Assembly (NCBI RefSeq): GCF_900110955.1
Contig: NZ_FOFR01000018.1
Location: 54,463-118,462 of the forward strand
Length of the DNA: 64,000 nt
Origin: Lentzea xinjiangensis
GTDB lineage: Bacteria; Actinomycetota; Actinomycetes; Mycobacteriales; Pseudonocardiaceae
Reading direction: 5' to 3'
A program made the translations under genes and the position numbers. A model generated the notes under the pieces. The model had not been told where the DNA came from. It saw only the letters and a program-made list of their open reading frames with translations, and made no database searches. Position 1 is the stretch's first letter. Each line of letters starts with the position of its first letter. Below, in pieces: positions 1 to 6,958 of this stretch.

Positions 1-18
1 GTCATCCACGTCGGTCAT
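1..18 (-). CDS. Start of a further prophage gene, cut by the window edge
   Basis: An ATG at 16-18 on the minus strand is preceded by GAGAGG, 5 bases after the stop of the WhiB-like gene. It opens a frame beginning MTDVDD that runs off the left edge. Only six codons are visible, so nothing can be said about function. Its position suggests it continues the leftward early operon. Confidence 0.35.
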
Positions 19-22
19 CCTC

Positions 23-574
23 TCAGGCTGCGGCCGGTATGGCGGCCTCGTCGGGCTGCTGCTCGCGTTCGGCGCCCAGCGGGGCCGGGACGTCGAGCGG
101 CAGCAGGTACTGGCCGGCCCCGGCGAGGCGCCGTCCGGCCTTGAACGGCACGGTGAGCACGAGCAGCGGCCGCGACCACACCGCCATCGCGCGGGCCCGG
201 AACCGGCGTTCACGCTCGTACAGGGCGTGGCCGTCTTTGCATGGCCTGCAGGTGCAGCCCCATTTGACGCGGCGGGCGTGGGTGCCGTGCGGCGGCGGGT
301 CGCCGGGCAGGGGGAACCCGAACTCGACGGCGATCTTCTTGCGGTCGGCACGGTCGAGTCCGCCCCAGATGCCGTTGGGTTCGCCGCGTTCGAGGGCGCT
401 GATGGCGCAGTCGTAGCGGACGGGGCAGGCGGCGCAGATCGTCTTGCACGCGAGCGCCTGCGGGCTCTTGGCCTTGGCTTCGATCCAGTCGAGCTCCGGG
501 AACAGCTGGCAGGCGCCGCGCTCGTGCCAGTCCGGCACGCTCCAGGGCACGCGGGGAAGCTCGACGGTCGTCAC
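23..574 (-). CDS. WhiB-like Fe-S transcription regulator, phage-encoded (183 aa)
   Basis: WhiB-like (Wbl) protein, an actinobacteria-specific [4Fe-4S] regulator that usually acts with the principal sigma factor. Visible cluster ligands are C22, C47, C50 and C56 (the C-x2-C-x5-C block), followed by the family signature GIWGG at 68-72 and a basic stretch. A C-terminal extension of about 100 residues, rich in Arg and then Pro/Ala, is longer than in host Wbl proteins. The GTG start at 574 shares four bases (GTGA) with the stop of the upstream gene, so longer upstream starts are not needed. Phage Wbl proteins such as WhiBTM4 of mycobacteriophage TM4 can interfere with host WhiB function; whether this one does is inference. 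Confidence 0.88.
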   Translation of the reverse strand: MTTVELPRVPWSVPDWHERGACQLFPELDWIEAKAKSPQALACKTICAACPVRYDCAISALERGEPNGIWGGLDRADRKKIAVEFGFPLPGDPPPHGTHARRVKWGCTCRPCKDGHALYERERRFRARAMAVWSRPLLVLTVPFKAGRRLAGAGQYLLPLDVPAPLGAEREQQPDEAAIPAAA

Positions 575-1578
575 GGGCCCGCCTCGGCGTCGAGGCTGCG
601 GTGCTCCGTGAGTCGGAGCTTGTGGCACATCAGGCCGACCCACGTCGACATCGAGTAGCCCGCGCTGCCGCACCACTCGCCGTTGCCCTTGCGCCACCAC
701 GTGACGCCGTCCGAGGACTTGAGGACCAGCCCCAGCTCGGTGGGCTCCAGGTCGCCCTCGCGCCACACCCTCGGCTCGCCTGGAGTGCGCACGGTGTCCG
801 CGTCGAGGTCGAGGACTTCGTCCAACTCGCCGGCGGTGAGCGGTGCCGCCTCGGGCGGCCCGTAGTGGACCCAGCAGCCGTTCGTCTCGGGCACGCGCGG
901 TTCGAGGCACTCGGTTCCGTCGTGGATCTGCCCGCATGCGGGCGGGAACGCGCGGTCGAACGCGGCGGCGCCGGTCAGCGATTCGAGGTCGACCTGTTCC
1001 TCGCGGTGCTCCTGAGGGCTGAACGCGTACCCGATCGACGGGCGGTGCGCGGCTTCGCGGTCGGCGCGTTCGGCCGCTTCGAGCGGGAACTCGGCGGCGG
1101 GCGTGAACCACGGGTTCGGCTTGGCGCGGCGGCGTTCGTCCTGCCGGACCCACCCGCTGATGATCCCGTCACGGGCCGCGAGCTCGGCGGTGAGACGCTG
1201 GACTTGGTCAGCGAGCCGCTGGTTCTCGGCGAGCATGGCCTCGTCGTTACGGCCCCAGTCCTCGACGGCCTGGGCGTGCTCGCTGGTCAGTTGTCGGTGC
1301 ATCGCGTCGACGGCCCGGCGGTACTGGACCGCGCGCCGGGCCATGCCGCGCAGCAGGCCGGACAGCACAAGGTTGCGCTGCCGCACGAACTCGGCGAGTC
1401 GCTGGAACTCAGTCATCAGCGCGCCCGCGGACTCCAGTCGTTCCGAGACGATCTCCAGCACCGCGTCGGCCATCTGCTCGTACGTGGCGTCGGCGAGCGG
1501 TTCGAGTCCGAGCTGTCGGCCGTCGGCCTTGGCGATCGCCTCGGCGGCGCGCGCTCGCACTGCGGGCGGGATCGTCAC
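571..1578 (-). CDS. Unknown phage protein with central coiled-coil-like region (335 aa)
   Basis: Not recognised. The N-terminal third begins TIPPAVRARAAEAIAKADG and resembles short conserved starts of actinophage early proteins. Residues about 55-140 are charged and helical with heptad-like leucines (MTEFQRLAEFV, ENQRLADQVQRLTAEL), suggesting a coiled coil. The C-terminal 130 residues carry several Cys and Trp (ACGQIHDGTECLEP, GVTWWRKGNGEW) and may form a small metal-binding or carbohydrate-like fold. The GTG start at 1578 overlaps the preceding stop by four bases, as does its own stop with the next start. It is translationally coupled within the early operon. Confidence 0.75.
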   Translation of the reverse strand: MTIPPAVRARAAEAIAKADGRQLGLEPLADATYEQMADAVLEIVSERLESAGALMTEFQRLAEFVRQRNLVLSGLLRGMARRAVQYRRAVDAMHRQLTSEHAQAVEDWGRNDEAMLAENQRLADQVQRLTAELAARDGIISGWVRQDERRRAKPNPWFTPAAEFPLEAAERADREAAHRPSIGYAFSPQEHREEQVDLESLTGAAAFDRAFPPACGQIHDGTECLEPRVPETNGCWVHYGPPEAAPLTAGELDEVLDLDADTVRTPGEPRVWREGDLEPTELGLVLKSSDGVTWWRKGNGEWCGSAGYSMSTWVGLMCHKLRLTEHRSLDAEAGP

Positions 1579-1793
1579 AGGTCCTCCAGGTACTCGGGCG
1601 CGTGGGTGCGGTCGGGGTGTTCGGCCGCCCAGGTGAGCAGGTCGTCGCCGCGGGTGTTGCCGTCCGGCAGCGGCAGATCGGCCGGCTCGTCCGGCACGGT
1701 GTCGGGGACGTGCATGACCGCGACCACGACGATCGCGACGGCGACCACGACGATCGCGCCGAGGAACTGCACTGCGAACGCCACGCGCCTCAC
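1575..1793 (-). CDS. Small single-span membrane protein (72 aa)
   Basis: Short protein with one strong hydrophobic segment near the N-terminus (roughly residues 4-26, rich in Val/Ala/Ile) followed by an acidic soluble tail ending PEYLEDL. The GTG start at 1793 shares GTGA with the stop of the gene upstream. Function unknown; small membrane proteins are common in actinophage early operons. It directly follows another small membrane protein, and the two may act together (inference). Confidence 0.65.
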   Translation of the reverse strand: MRRVAFAVQFLGAIVVVAVAIVVVAVMHVPDTVPDEPADLPLPDGNTRGDDLLTWAAEHPDRTHAPEYLEDL

Positions 1794-1981
1794 CGCCCCG
1801 GCTCCGCGGCGGGCCGCTTGCCGTAGAAGGCGAGCAGCATCCACGCGATGAGCACCAGGTCGGCGACGAGCACGCCGATCCGCCAGCCCGACACCTCGTC
1901 GAGCAGCTCGGTGACGTCGTCGAGCAGGATGACGGCGGCGAGCACGAGAGCCCAGCCGCGGGCGTTCAGGGGCCGGTTCAC
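1790..1981 (-). CDS. Small two-span membrane protein (63 aa)
   Basis: The protein starts VNRPLNARGWALVLAAVILL and has two hydrophobic segments (about residues 10-24 and 36-53) joined by an acidic turn (DDVTELLDEVSG). It ends in a basic/polar tail. This suggests a hairpin inner-membrane protein. The GTG start at 1981 overlaps the preceding stop by GTGA. No recognisable family. Candidate roles include holin-like, superinfection-exclusion or membrane-anchoring functions, none of which the sequence proves. Confidence 0.65.
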   Translation of the reverse strand: MNRPLNARGWALVLAAVILLDDVTELLDEVSGWRIGVLVADLVLIAWMLLAFYGKRPAAEPGR

Positions 1982-2262
1982 GGGTGCAACCTCCGGATGA
2001 GGCCCGCGACCAGCGGGCGGCGGGGAACGGGCTTCGGCTCCGGTCTCTCGGGCATCGCGGCAATCTCGTCCACGTAGGCGCCGTGGAACTCCAGCCCGCG
2101 GACCTCGGGCGCGATCGGCCGGCCGCGGTACGGCTCGACGGACGGGCCGACCGGGTACGGGGCGCCGGTGGGCGTCCAGCGCATCGCTCCGGCGGTCACC
2201 CACGGTCCGGGCTTGCACGTCCAGCAGCCGGGACGGCACGGCACGAACTCGTCCTCGGTCAT
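1978..2262 (-). CDS. Unknown small phage protein, Cys- and Pro-rich (94 aa)
   Basis: Begins MTEDEFVPCRPGCWTCKPGPW. The C-x3-C-x2-C cluster at residues 9-16 looks like half of a zinc knuckle, and the rest is proline- and arginine-rich. The ATG at 2262 shares ATGA with the upstream stop, which favours it over longer upstream starts. Function unknown. Confidence 0.65.
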   Translation of the reverse strand: MTEDEFVPCRPGCWTCKPGPWVTAGAMRWTPTGAPYPVGPSVEPYRGRPIAPEVRGLEFHGAYVDEIAAMPERPEPKPVPRRPLVAGLIRRLHP

Positions 2263-2495
2263 CTCCCACCGTCCCCTTCGGCTGGCGGGTCGATGGCGTC
2301 CGCGAGCAGCGACAGGTCGCCCGAGTCCGGCCATTCGATGCCGGCGTTCTCGGCGTCGTCGACGAGCGCGGACAGGGCGCGCAGCACGGCGGCGGTGACG
2401 GCGGCGGCGGTCACTTCGAACTGTTCGGGCTCGATCGCGCGGGGCGGCCCCATCGCCTCGGTGGCTGCGTCGAGCAGAGCCTGGGTTTCAGACAC
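2259..2495 (-). CDS. Unknown small acidic phage protein (78 aa)
   Basis: Acidic, Ala-rich and probably helical protein starting at GTG 2495 with a good ribosome site (GGAGGA) a few bases upstream. It does not overlap the next upstream gene; a 58-base gap separates them, so this may be a translational restart point in the operon. No family recognised. Confidence 0.65.
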   Translation of the reverse strand: MSETQALLDAATEAMGPPRAIEPEQFEVTAAAVTAAVLRALSALVDDAENAGIEWPDSGDLSLLADAIDPPAEGDGGR

Positions 2496-2553
2496 GATGT
2501 CCTCCAGGGACGGTTAGCGGGTGAGGGTGGTGCAGGGGGCGGGCCGGCACCGG

Positions 2554-2730
2554 TCACGCGGCAGGGATCAGCGGTTCGAGCAGCGGACGCGCGTACCAGA
2601 GCGGCACCCAGCCGCCCGAGAACGTGCGCGGCCCGTGCTCGCCGGACGCCCACACGAGGCGGCAGTTGCGGCCGGCCGGGTCCAGCTCCCACAGGTCGCC
2701 GTGGCGGTCCCAGAACGCGCGGGGGGTCAT
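2554..2730 (-). CDS. Unknown 58-aa phage protein after the methyltransferase
   Basis: Small aromatic-rich protein (MTPRAFWDRHGDLWELDPAG start). The short conserved-looking pattern W-D-R-x-G-D-x-W recurs in small actinophage proteins of unknown role. The ATG at 2730 overlaps the methyltransferase stop (ATGA), so it is probably translated by coupling. Confidence 0.6.
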   Translation of the reverse strand: MTPRAFWDRHGDLWELDPAGRNCRLVWASGEHGPRTFSGGWVPLWYARPLLEPLIPAA

Positions 2731-3911
2731 GCGGCGCCCGCCTTGCGCTTGCGTCTCCGCCCGATTCCGAGCAGCAGACGCAGCAGGGCGGCCTCGCCTT
2801 GCTGCGGCACGACGCCGTTGCCGAGCAGTCGCAGCTGCTGCGACCGGGACAGGTCGGGCACGTCGGTGACCCAGCCGGCCGGGAGACCCATCAGCCACTC
2901 GACGAACCGCGGGTTGAGCACCCACGCCGGACGCAGCGATCCGCGCATGCCGACTGGCTTCGGGTGGCGGCACTCCATCCGGAGCTGACGCGCCTTGCGG
3001 TAGGCGGCGGACCACACGGTCGGTGCCGGGACAGGCCTGCCTAGGACGGCTTCCCAGCGTCGGATGGCGGGCTCGAACTGTCCCCAGTCCACGTGCGCGC
3101 GAGACTCGACAGCGACGGGCGCACCGCTGCGCCAAGGCTCGGCGACTGGTTGGTCCCGTAGTCCGCCGCGGTGGGCGTCGGCAGCAGCGCCCCCACGAGC
3201 GTCGGGTTGCCCCGCACGTAGGTCGCGCTCGACCGGTCCGCGTCCGCCGCAGTCGGTGTCGGCAGCAACTGCTCGTTCACCACCTGCGACAGCGGCGGCC
3301 TGAAGCCCGGTGACGCGCGCCGACCCGGCGTCCCGGTGTCCGAGGCCTTCGGCGTGGGCAACAACGCACCGCGCAGGCACGTTGTGTCGCCGCGTTGGTT
3401 CGGACCCTTGCCATCCCGCGCTGTCGGCGTCGGCAGGTGTGGCGTATCCGAACCAACGGTCGCGGCGGTGGGGTGCGCCGACGTCGGAAGCGCGTAGGCA
3501 AACCCAGCGGAGGTCATACCCGAGCGCGGCCAGGTCGGCGGCGACTCGGTCAAGTCCTCGAACAAGGAGGGCAGAGACGTTCTCCAGGACGACGTGTCGG
3601 GGTCGTAGAACGCGAACGGCTGCGACGACGTGGGACCAGAGGCCACTCTGCGCTCCTTCGATCCCGGCACGTTTGCCGGCGACGCTGATGTCGGTGCAGG
3701 GGAAGCCCGCGGCGAGCACGTCGACGGGCTCGACCTGCTCCCAGTCCACGCCCGTGATGTCGCCGAGGTTGGGCACGTCGGGGTGCCGGTGCTGGAGCAG
3801 GGTGACGGCGGAGGGGTGGTTGTCGCACACCCAGGCGAGTTCGCCTCCGAACACGGCGCGTGCGGCTTGGTCGAGGCCGCCGTAGCCGGTGAACAGGCTG
3901 CCGATTTTCAC
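2727..3911 (-). CDS. DNA cytosine-5 methyltransferase (394 aa)
   Basis: C5 cytosine methyltransferase that transfers a methyl group from S-adenosylmethionine to cytosine in DNA. Motif I is SLFTGYGGLD (residues 5-14), motif IV is AGFPCTDISVAG with catalytic C72, motif VI is ENV at 110-112, motif VIII-like is GAPHRRDRWF (145-154), and motif X is LLGNGVVPQQ near the C-terminus. Between motif VIII and the target-recognition region (about 158-280) lies a low-complexity stretch with repeated ADAD, ADTD and ADAH motifs. The same DNA encodes a second protein-like frame there. The GTG start at 3911 is coupled to the upstream gene (GTGA). No restriction endonuclease is adjacent, so it is probably an orphan enzyme protecting phage DNA from host restriction (inference). 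Confidence 0.93.
   Translation of the reverse strand: MKIGSLFTGYGGLDQAARAVFGGELAWVCDNHPSAVTLLQHRHPDVPNLGDITGVDWEQVEPVDVLAAGFPCTDISVAGKRAGIEGAQSGLWSHVVAAVRVLRPRHVVLENVSALLVRGLDRVAADLAALGYDLRWVCLRASDVGAPHRRDRWFGYATPADADSAGWQGSEPTRRHNVPARCVVAHAEGLGHRDAGSARVTGLQAAAVAGGERAVAADTDCGGRGPVERDLRAGQPDARGGAAADAHRGGLRDQPVAEPWRSGAPVAVESRAHVDWGQFEPAIRRWEAVLGRPVPAPTVWSAAYRKARQLRMECRHPKPVGMRGSLRPAWVLNPRFVEWLMGLPAGWVTDVPDLSRSQQLRLLGNGVVPQQGEAALLRLLLGIGRRRKRKAGAA
3041..3670 (-). CDS. Overlapping same-strand reading frame inside the methyltransferase gene, LPTPT-repeat protein (209 aa)
   Basis: This open frame lies wholly inside the methyltransferase gene, shifted by one base on the same strand. Its translation does not look random. 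An N-terminal block (FYDPDTSSWRTS, SLFEDLTE, TWPRSGMTSAGFAYALPTS) is followed by four copies of the motif LLPTPxAxD at residues 79-86, 103-111, 135-143 and 162-170. In the methyltransferase frame the same bases read ADADSAG-type repeats. From memory, proteins with this text accompany phage C5 methyltransferases; I cannot verify that here. The GTG start at 3670 has no clear ribosome site, so it might be made by frameshifting, independent initiation or not at all. Confidence 0.5.
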   Translation of the reverse strand: MPGSKERRVASGPTSSQPFAFYDPDTSSWRTSLPSLFEDLTESPPTWPRSGMTSAGFAYALPTSAHPTAATVGSDTPHLPTPTARDGKGPNQRGDTTCLRGALLPTPKASDTGTPGRRASPGFRPPLSQVVNEQLLPTPTAADADRSSATYVRGNPTLVGALLPTPTAADYGTNQSPSLGAAVRPSLSSLARTWTGDSSSPPSDAGKPS

Positions 3912-4081
3912 CGCGGGCTCACCTCGGTTTCGTGGACGCTCCAGCCGACGTTGCTGTCGACGGGGAGGACGGTGGGCCAGGGGCCGTCGGCGTCGAGGAG
4001 GACGGCTTCGGTGTCGCGCCAGGTGACGAGCTGGCCGGCGGTGTGGCCGACCGGCTCGTCGTGCACCTTGGGCGCGGTCAC
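3908..4081 (-). CDS. Unknown 57-aa phage protein
   Basis: Small protein with beta-strand-like, Trp/Val-rich sequence (VTWRDTEAVLLDADGPWPTVL). The GTG start at 4081 overlaps the upstream stop and its own stop overlaps the methyltransferase start (both GTGA). It may couple methyltransferase translation to the genes before it. Function unknown. Confidence 0.6.
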   Translation of the reverse strand: MTAPKVHDEPVGHTAGQLVTWRDTEAVLLDADGPWPTVLPVDSNVGWSVHETEVSPR

Positions 4082-4308
4082 GCGTTGCCCCACTGCGGCG
4101 TGTTGGTCCACTCCTTGGCCGTGACCTCGTGGCCTGAGTTGTCCAGGTGCTGCGGCAGGCCGAAGCGGTACTCGGCGGTGGAGTGGCGCCAGCCGTTGAA
4201 CTCGCTCCACACGGCTGGCTGCTTGCAGGTGTCGCACCAGGGGAAGCCGTCGACGGCTTCGCGCGGGATCTGGTCGTCAGCCACCGTGGTCTCCTCGTCC
4301 GCGCTCAT
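4078..4308 (-). CDS. Unknown 76-aa phage protein with CxxC motif
   Basis: Starts MSADEETTVADDQIPREAVD and contains WCDTCKQPAVW, a C-x2-C pair that may bind zinc together with later His residues, or act as a redox pair. The ATG at 4308 shares ATGA with the upstream stop. Family not recognised. Confidence 0.6.
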   Translation of the reverse strand: MSADEETTVADDQIPREAVDGFPWCDTCKQPAVWSEFNGWRHSTAEYRFGLPQHLDNSGHEVTAKEWTNTPQWGNA

Positions 4309-4487
4309 GAGCTGGGGGTTTCGTAGGCCATGCACTGACCGCTTGCCTGGCCGTGTGCGCAGTCGCAGCGCTCCTTGCGGAGGACGCGGTGGCCGGGCTT
4401 GGTGGACAGGACCGTCTTGACGTGCCACGTGTCCGTGGTGTTGTCGTTGTCCTGCGGCTCAGGCTTGCTCTTGCTGAACCAGCTCAC
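4305..4487 (-). CDS. Unknown 60-aa phage protein with Cys/His cluster
   Basis: Small protein starting VSWFSKSKPEPQDN. Its C-terminal half holds C-x-C-x-H and a later Cys (RCDCAHGQASGQCMAYE), a pattern that could hold one zinc ion. The GTG at 4487 is coupled (GTGA) to the upstream gene. Function unknown. Confidence 0.6.
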   Translation of the reverse strand: MSWFSKSKPEPQDNDNTTDTWHVKTVLSTKPGHRVLRKERCDCAHGQASGQCMAYETPSS

Positions 4488-4897
4488 GGCTGCACCGCCT
4501 CGGCGGCCAACTCGCGCAGCTGCTGCGCGGTGAGCTCGTGGCGCTTCTCGTTCGCGTCGAGTCCGGCCTTGGCGTAGAACGCGACGGCGGTCGCGAAGTC
4601 CATGCCGGACCAGAGGCGCACGGGGTGCTGGTAGGCGTCGCACGTGATCGTGATGCCGAAGCGGTTGGACTCCTGCTCGATGACGACGTTGGCCTCGAAC
4701 AGTTCGGCCCAGCCGGCGAGGTCGCTCGGCGTGGCGCGCGGCATCATCTGGATCTCGACGCCCGCTTGGGCGGTGATGGTCATCAGGTTGAAGTTGACGC
4801 CCGCGATCTGCGGAACATCGTCGATGATCGCGAGCTTGTTCAGGACCTCGAAGCTGATGCGCGCGAGGTCGGCGGCGAGCTGGTTGCGGTCGCTCAT
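4484..4897 (-). CDS. Unknown phage protein (137 aa)
   Basis: Soluble alpha/beta-looking protein. The central region (VNFNLMTITAQAGVEIQMM, then RFGITITCDAYQHPVRLWSG) has alternating hydrophobic residues typical of beta strands, and the C-terminus is helical (ELTAQQLRELAAEAVQP). The ATG at 4897 shares ATGA with the upstream gene. No family recognised. Confidence 0.65.
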   Translation of the reverse strand: MSDRNQLAADLARISFEVLNKLAIIDDVPQIAGVNFNLMTITAQAGVEIQMMPRATPSDLAGWAELFEANVVIEQESNRFGITITCDAYQHPVRLWSGMDFATAVAFYAKAGLDANEKRHELTAQQLRELAAEAVQP

Positions 4898-5337
4898 CGG
4901 GTCACCGCCGCGTTGTTGAGCTTGTCGACGGTGCCCTGCTCGACGCTGGGCCGGCAGCCGCCGATGAGGACGACGACGGCGACGCAGGCGAGCACGACCG
5001 TGACGCGGGCGACGGCGGCGAACCGCTCCAGCGGGCGGCGGTCGTCCCACCACTCGACGAGCGGCAGCAGCAGGACGGCGCCGACCGCGAGCAGGTCGTG
5101 CCGCAGCGGGTTGCGCTTGGGGACGTCGCGGCGGGCGATGGTGAGCGTGAGGCTCGGCGAGAGCGCGAAGCCCTGCACGGTGTCGGTCCAGATCATGACC
5201 AGGGCGCCGTAGCGGGTGGCCAGGTGGATGGACTGCCGTTCGCCGGTGGCGGGGTCGATGATCGTGTCGCCGGAGCGGAGGGCTCTGGCCTCGATGGTCT
5301 CGGTGCCGCTGGTCAGGCGGCTGGTTTCGGTCTGCAT
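4894..5337 (-). CDS. Two-span membrane protein, first gene of an operator-controlled leftward operon (147 aa)
   Basis: The N-terminal half is soluble; the C-terminal half has two hydrophobic segments (LLAVGAVLLLPLVEWW and VARVTVVLACVAVVVLIGG) followed by a short polar tail. It starts at ATG 5337 with a GGAGA ribosome site. It is the first gene after a copy of the prophage operator/promoter at 5376-5411, so it and the genes to its left are probably repressed in the lysogen by the CI-like protein. Function unknown. Confidence 0.7.
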   Translation of the reverse strand: MQTETSRLTSGTETIEARALRSGDTIIDPATGERQSIHLATRYGALVMIWTDTVQGFALSPSLTLTIARRDVPKRNPLRHDLLAVGAVLLLPLVEWWDDRRPLERFAAVARVTVVLACVAVVVLIGGCRPSVEQGTVDKLNNAAVTR

Positions 5338-5358
5338 GTCGTCTCCAGTTGCTTGGTG

Positions 5359-5411
5359 TCACCTGAGGTGATGCGTGCACGTTAGTATACTACGTGCATG
5401 CATGCAAGTAG
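5359..5411 (-). promoter_or_regulatory. Leftward phage promoter with repressor operator (second control point)
   Basis: Read on the minus strand, a -35 TTGCAT (5402-5407) and a -10 TAACGT (5379-5384) are spaced 17 bases apart. The -35 lies inside a near-perfect copy (5390-5411) of the palindrome found before the repressor gene, whose half-site is CATGCAAGTAC. The block TGCACGTTAGTA at 5376-5387 is also shared with the cro promoter. A separate small palindrome TCACCTGAGGTGA lies at 5359-5371, just downstream. This places genes 5337 and leftward under the same repressor as the cro operon. Confidence 0.75.
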
Positions 5412-5948
5412 CTAGGCACGCGAAGACTCGTCAGAGGTGACACGAACTCCCGCCTGGGCGGCCTCGATGCGCGCCGGATGTGCCGGCGACTTCGTCAACG
5501 GCTGGCCCTTCCACGTCACGCACGGCCGGCTGGGCTCGGCTTGGCACACCGGACACGGCACCGACCGGTACAAGCGCCGTACCGCGGTCTCGCCCTCAGC
5601 GATCGCCTGCGCCGTGTTCAGGTCCTCCCCGGACTTCAGCGCCTTCCGCTCCACCAGGGCCGCCAGCGCGCGATCCACACCGGCTTGGATCTGCGCGTCG
5701 TTGCGCACCGCCCCGGCGCCGACCGGCGGCTGCTGTCGGCGGGCCCGCCAGTAGTTCGCGATGTCGTAGGGCGTGATCGTCTCCGACGTGCCCCGATAGT
5801 GGTGCCGGAACGCCTCCCGTGCCGCCGCAGCCGGGATGTCGGCCAGCAGCTCGTACCAGGCATCCAGCACGTCATCGTCTGCAGCCGGGAAGTACCGGTC
5901 CACACCGGACGCCACGCCCATCAGCACTGCGAGTTCATCCCGCGTCAC
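5412..5948 (-). CDS. Helicase-loader-like phage protein with C-terminal zinc finger (178 aa)
   Basis: The N-terminal 70 residues (DELAVLMGVASGVDRYF, WYELLADIPAAAAREAFRHHY, ITPYDIANYWRARR) resemble the helical fold of phage helicase-loader proteins of the G39P type. The C-terminal part has the actinophage-style zinc motif C132-x2-C135-x7-C143 and H157 in a KSPAHPAR context. It follows the replication-initiator-like gene and overlaps its end by 14 bases, which fits a loader role (inference). The GTG start at 5948 has a strong ribosome site, AAGGAGG. It is the last gene before the second operator-promoter. Confidence 0.65.
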   Translation of the reverse strand: MTRDELAVLMGVASGVDRYFPAADDDVLDAWYELLADIPAAAAREAFRHHYRGTSETITPYDIANYWRARRQQPPVGAGAVRNDAQIQAGVDRALAALVERKALKSGEDLNTAQAIAEGETAVRRLYRSVPCPVCQAEPSRPCVTWKGQPLTKSPAHPARIEAAQAGVRVTSDESSRA

Positions 5949-6915
5949 GGGTGCCTCCTTCGATCATGCGAGGGGCCCAACCGGAGGGCTCCTCGGTGGT
6001 GGGTTGGGTGAGGCTCAGCCAGCCGCGGACCTTCTCGCCACGAGCCGACCGTGCGGGCGAATGCGCACGCGACCCCCGGACGTCCCGCGTGGAGTGCCCT
6101 CCGTTGGCCTCTGCTCGGGCTGCTCGGGCGGCTTCGGTGTAGGCGTGGGGGAGGTAGTTGGGTGATCGTCCTTCGACGGCCCAGAGGTCGAGGGCGTCTC
6201 GGAGGATGGGGAGTTGGGCGCCTTGGCTCAGGAGGGTGGTGACGTGTTTGGCGAGTTCGCGTTGTTGGGGTTTGAGCACGGGGGTGCTGAGGGTGTCGGC
6301 CCATGAGGCGACGAGTCGGTAGGCGTCGGGTCGGCTGGCGGTGGTGTTGAGTTCGGCGGGGGTCACGCGCTCGCGGGGGCGTGCGGGGGCGCGCTCGCGC
6401 GGGGGAGCGGAGCGACCTGCCTCTGTTCCCCTGTTCCCCTGTTCCTCTGTTCCAGTCGAGGGGGTGTCGCGAGGGTGTCGCGAGGGTGTCGCGGGGTCTT
6501 CTTCGTCGGGGGGTTCGGCGGGCGGCTCCCAGGTGTCCTGATCTGGGGTTTCGTCTGCGGGTGGGGGCGGGAGGTCGGCAGGTGGCCTGGGGTACCTGGG
6601 CTTGTTGGGGCGGTCGACGCGTTGGTGTCGGTCCCAGCCGGTGATGTGGATGTAGCGCTTGCCCGCGACCTCGTAGCGGGCTACCAGCAAGGCTCGCGAG
6701 AGTGTCGCGAGGCCGTCGCGAACGAATTCGCGGGTCTCGACGGGGTCGTCTTCGAGGCCGAAGCAGTCGGCGGCGATGGCCCGGTCGCTGTCGATGCCGA
6801 CACCGTTGTCGTCCACGTAGGACCAGAGAGCGATGAAGAGGAGCCGGTGCTCGCGTGAGAGGCCGGCGATGTCGTCGCTGCGGTAGAACTCTGGCTTGAT
6901 GGAGCGGATGCGCAC
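5935..6915 (-). CDS. Phage replication initiator / replisome-organiser-like protein (326 aa)
   Basis: The N-terminal 110 residues (RIRSIKPEFYRSDDIAGLS, LLFIALWSYVDDNGVG, YIHITGWDRHQRVDRPNKP) match the winged-helix N-terminal domain common in phage replication proteins of the DnaD/replisome-organiser type. A Pro/Glu-rich linker (about 110-190) is followed by a helical C-terminal domain. The linker DNA carries two sets of tandem repeats (6424-6455, 6462-6494), as in phages whose origin lies within the initiator gene. The GTG start at 6915 has AGGAGAGG upstream. It begins a new translational block separated by 43 bases from the WhiB-like gene. Confidence 0.75.
   Translation of the reverse strand: MRIRSIKPEFYRSDDIAGLSREHRLLFIALWSYVDDNGVGIDSDRAIAADCFGLEDDPVETREFVRDGLATLSRALLVARYEVAGKRYIHITGWDRHQRVDRPNKPRYPRPPADLPPPPADETPDQDTWEPPAEPPDEEDPATPSRHPRDTPSTGTEEQGNRGTEAGRSAPPRERAPARPRERVTPAELNTTASRPDAYRLVASWADTLSTPVLKPQQRELAKHVTTLLSQGAQLPILRDALDLWAVEGRSPNYLPHAYTEAARAARAEANGGHSTRDVRGSRAHSPARSARGEKVRGWLSLTQPTTEEPSGWAPRMIEGGTRDAG
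6424..6455. repeat. Four tandem 8-base repeats inside the replication initiator gene
   Basis: Units TGTTCCCC, TGTTCCCC, TGTTCCTC and TGTTCCAG follow one another without gaps. They fall in the part of the gene encoding the proline/glutamate-rich linker and are candidate iterons of a phage origin. Confidence 0.75.
6462..6494. repeat. Three tandem 11-base repeats, GGGTGTCGCGA unit
   Basis: Two exact copies and a third with one change lie end to end, 7 bases after the 8-base repeat set. Further GTCGCGA motifs occur at about 6700-6722 in the same gene. These are candidate initiator-binding iterons. Confidence 0.75.
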
Positions 6916-6958
6916 GAGGGTTGCCTCTCCTGGTGAGGGGGAGTGGGGAGGCGGGGGT

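Noticed and set aside
6424..6494. CRISPR-like array
   Set aside because: Units are 8 and 11 bases long with no spacers between them and lie inside a coding gene; they are tandem repeats, not a CRISPR array.
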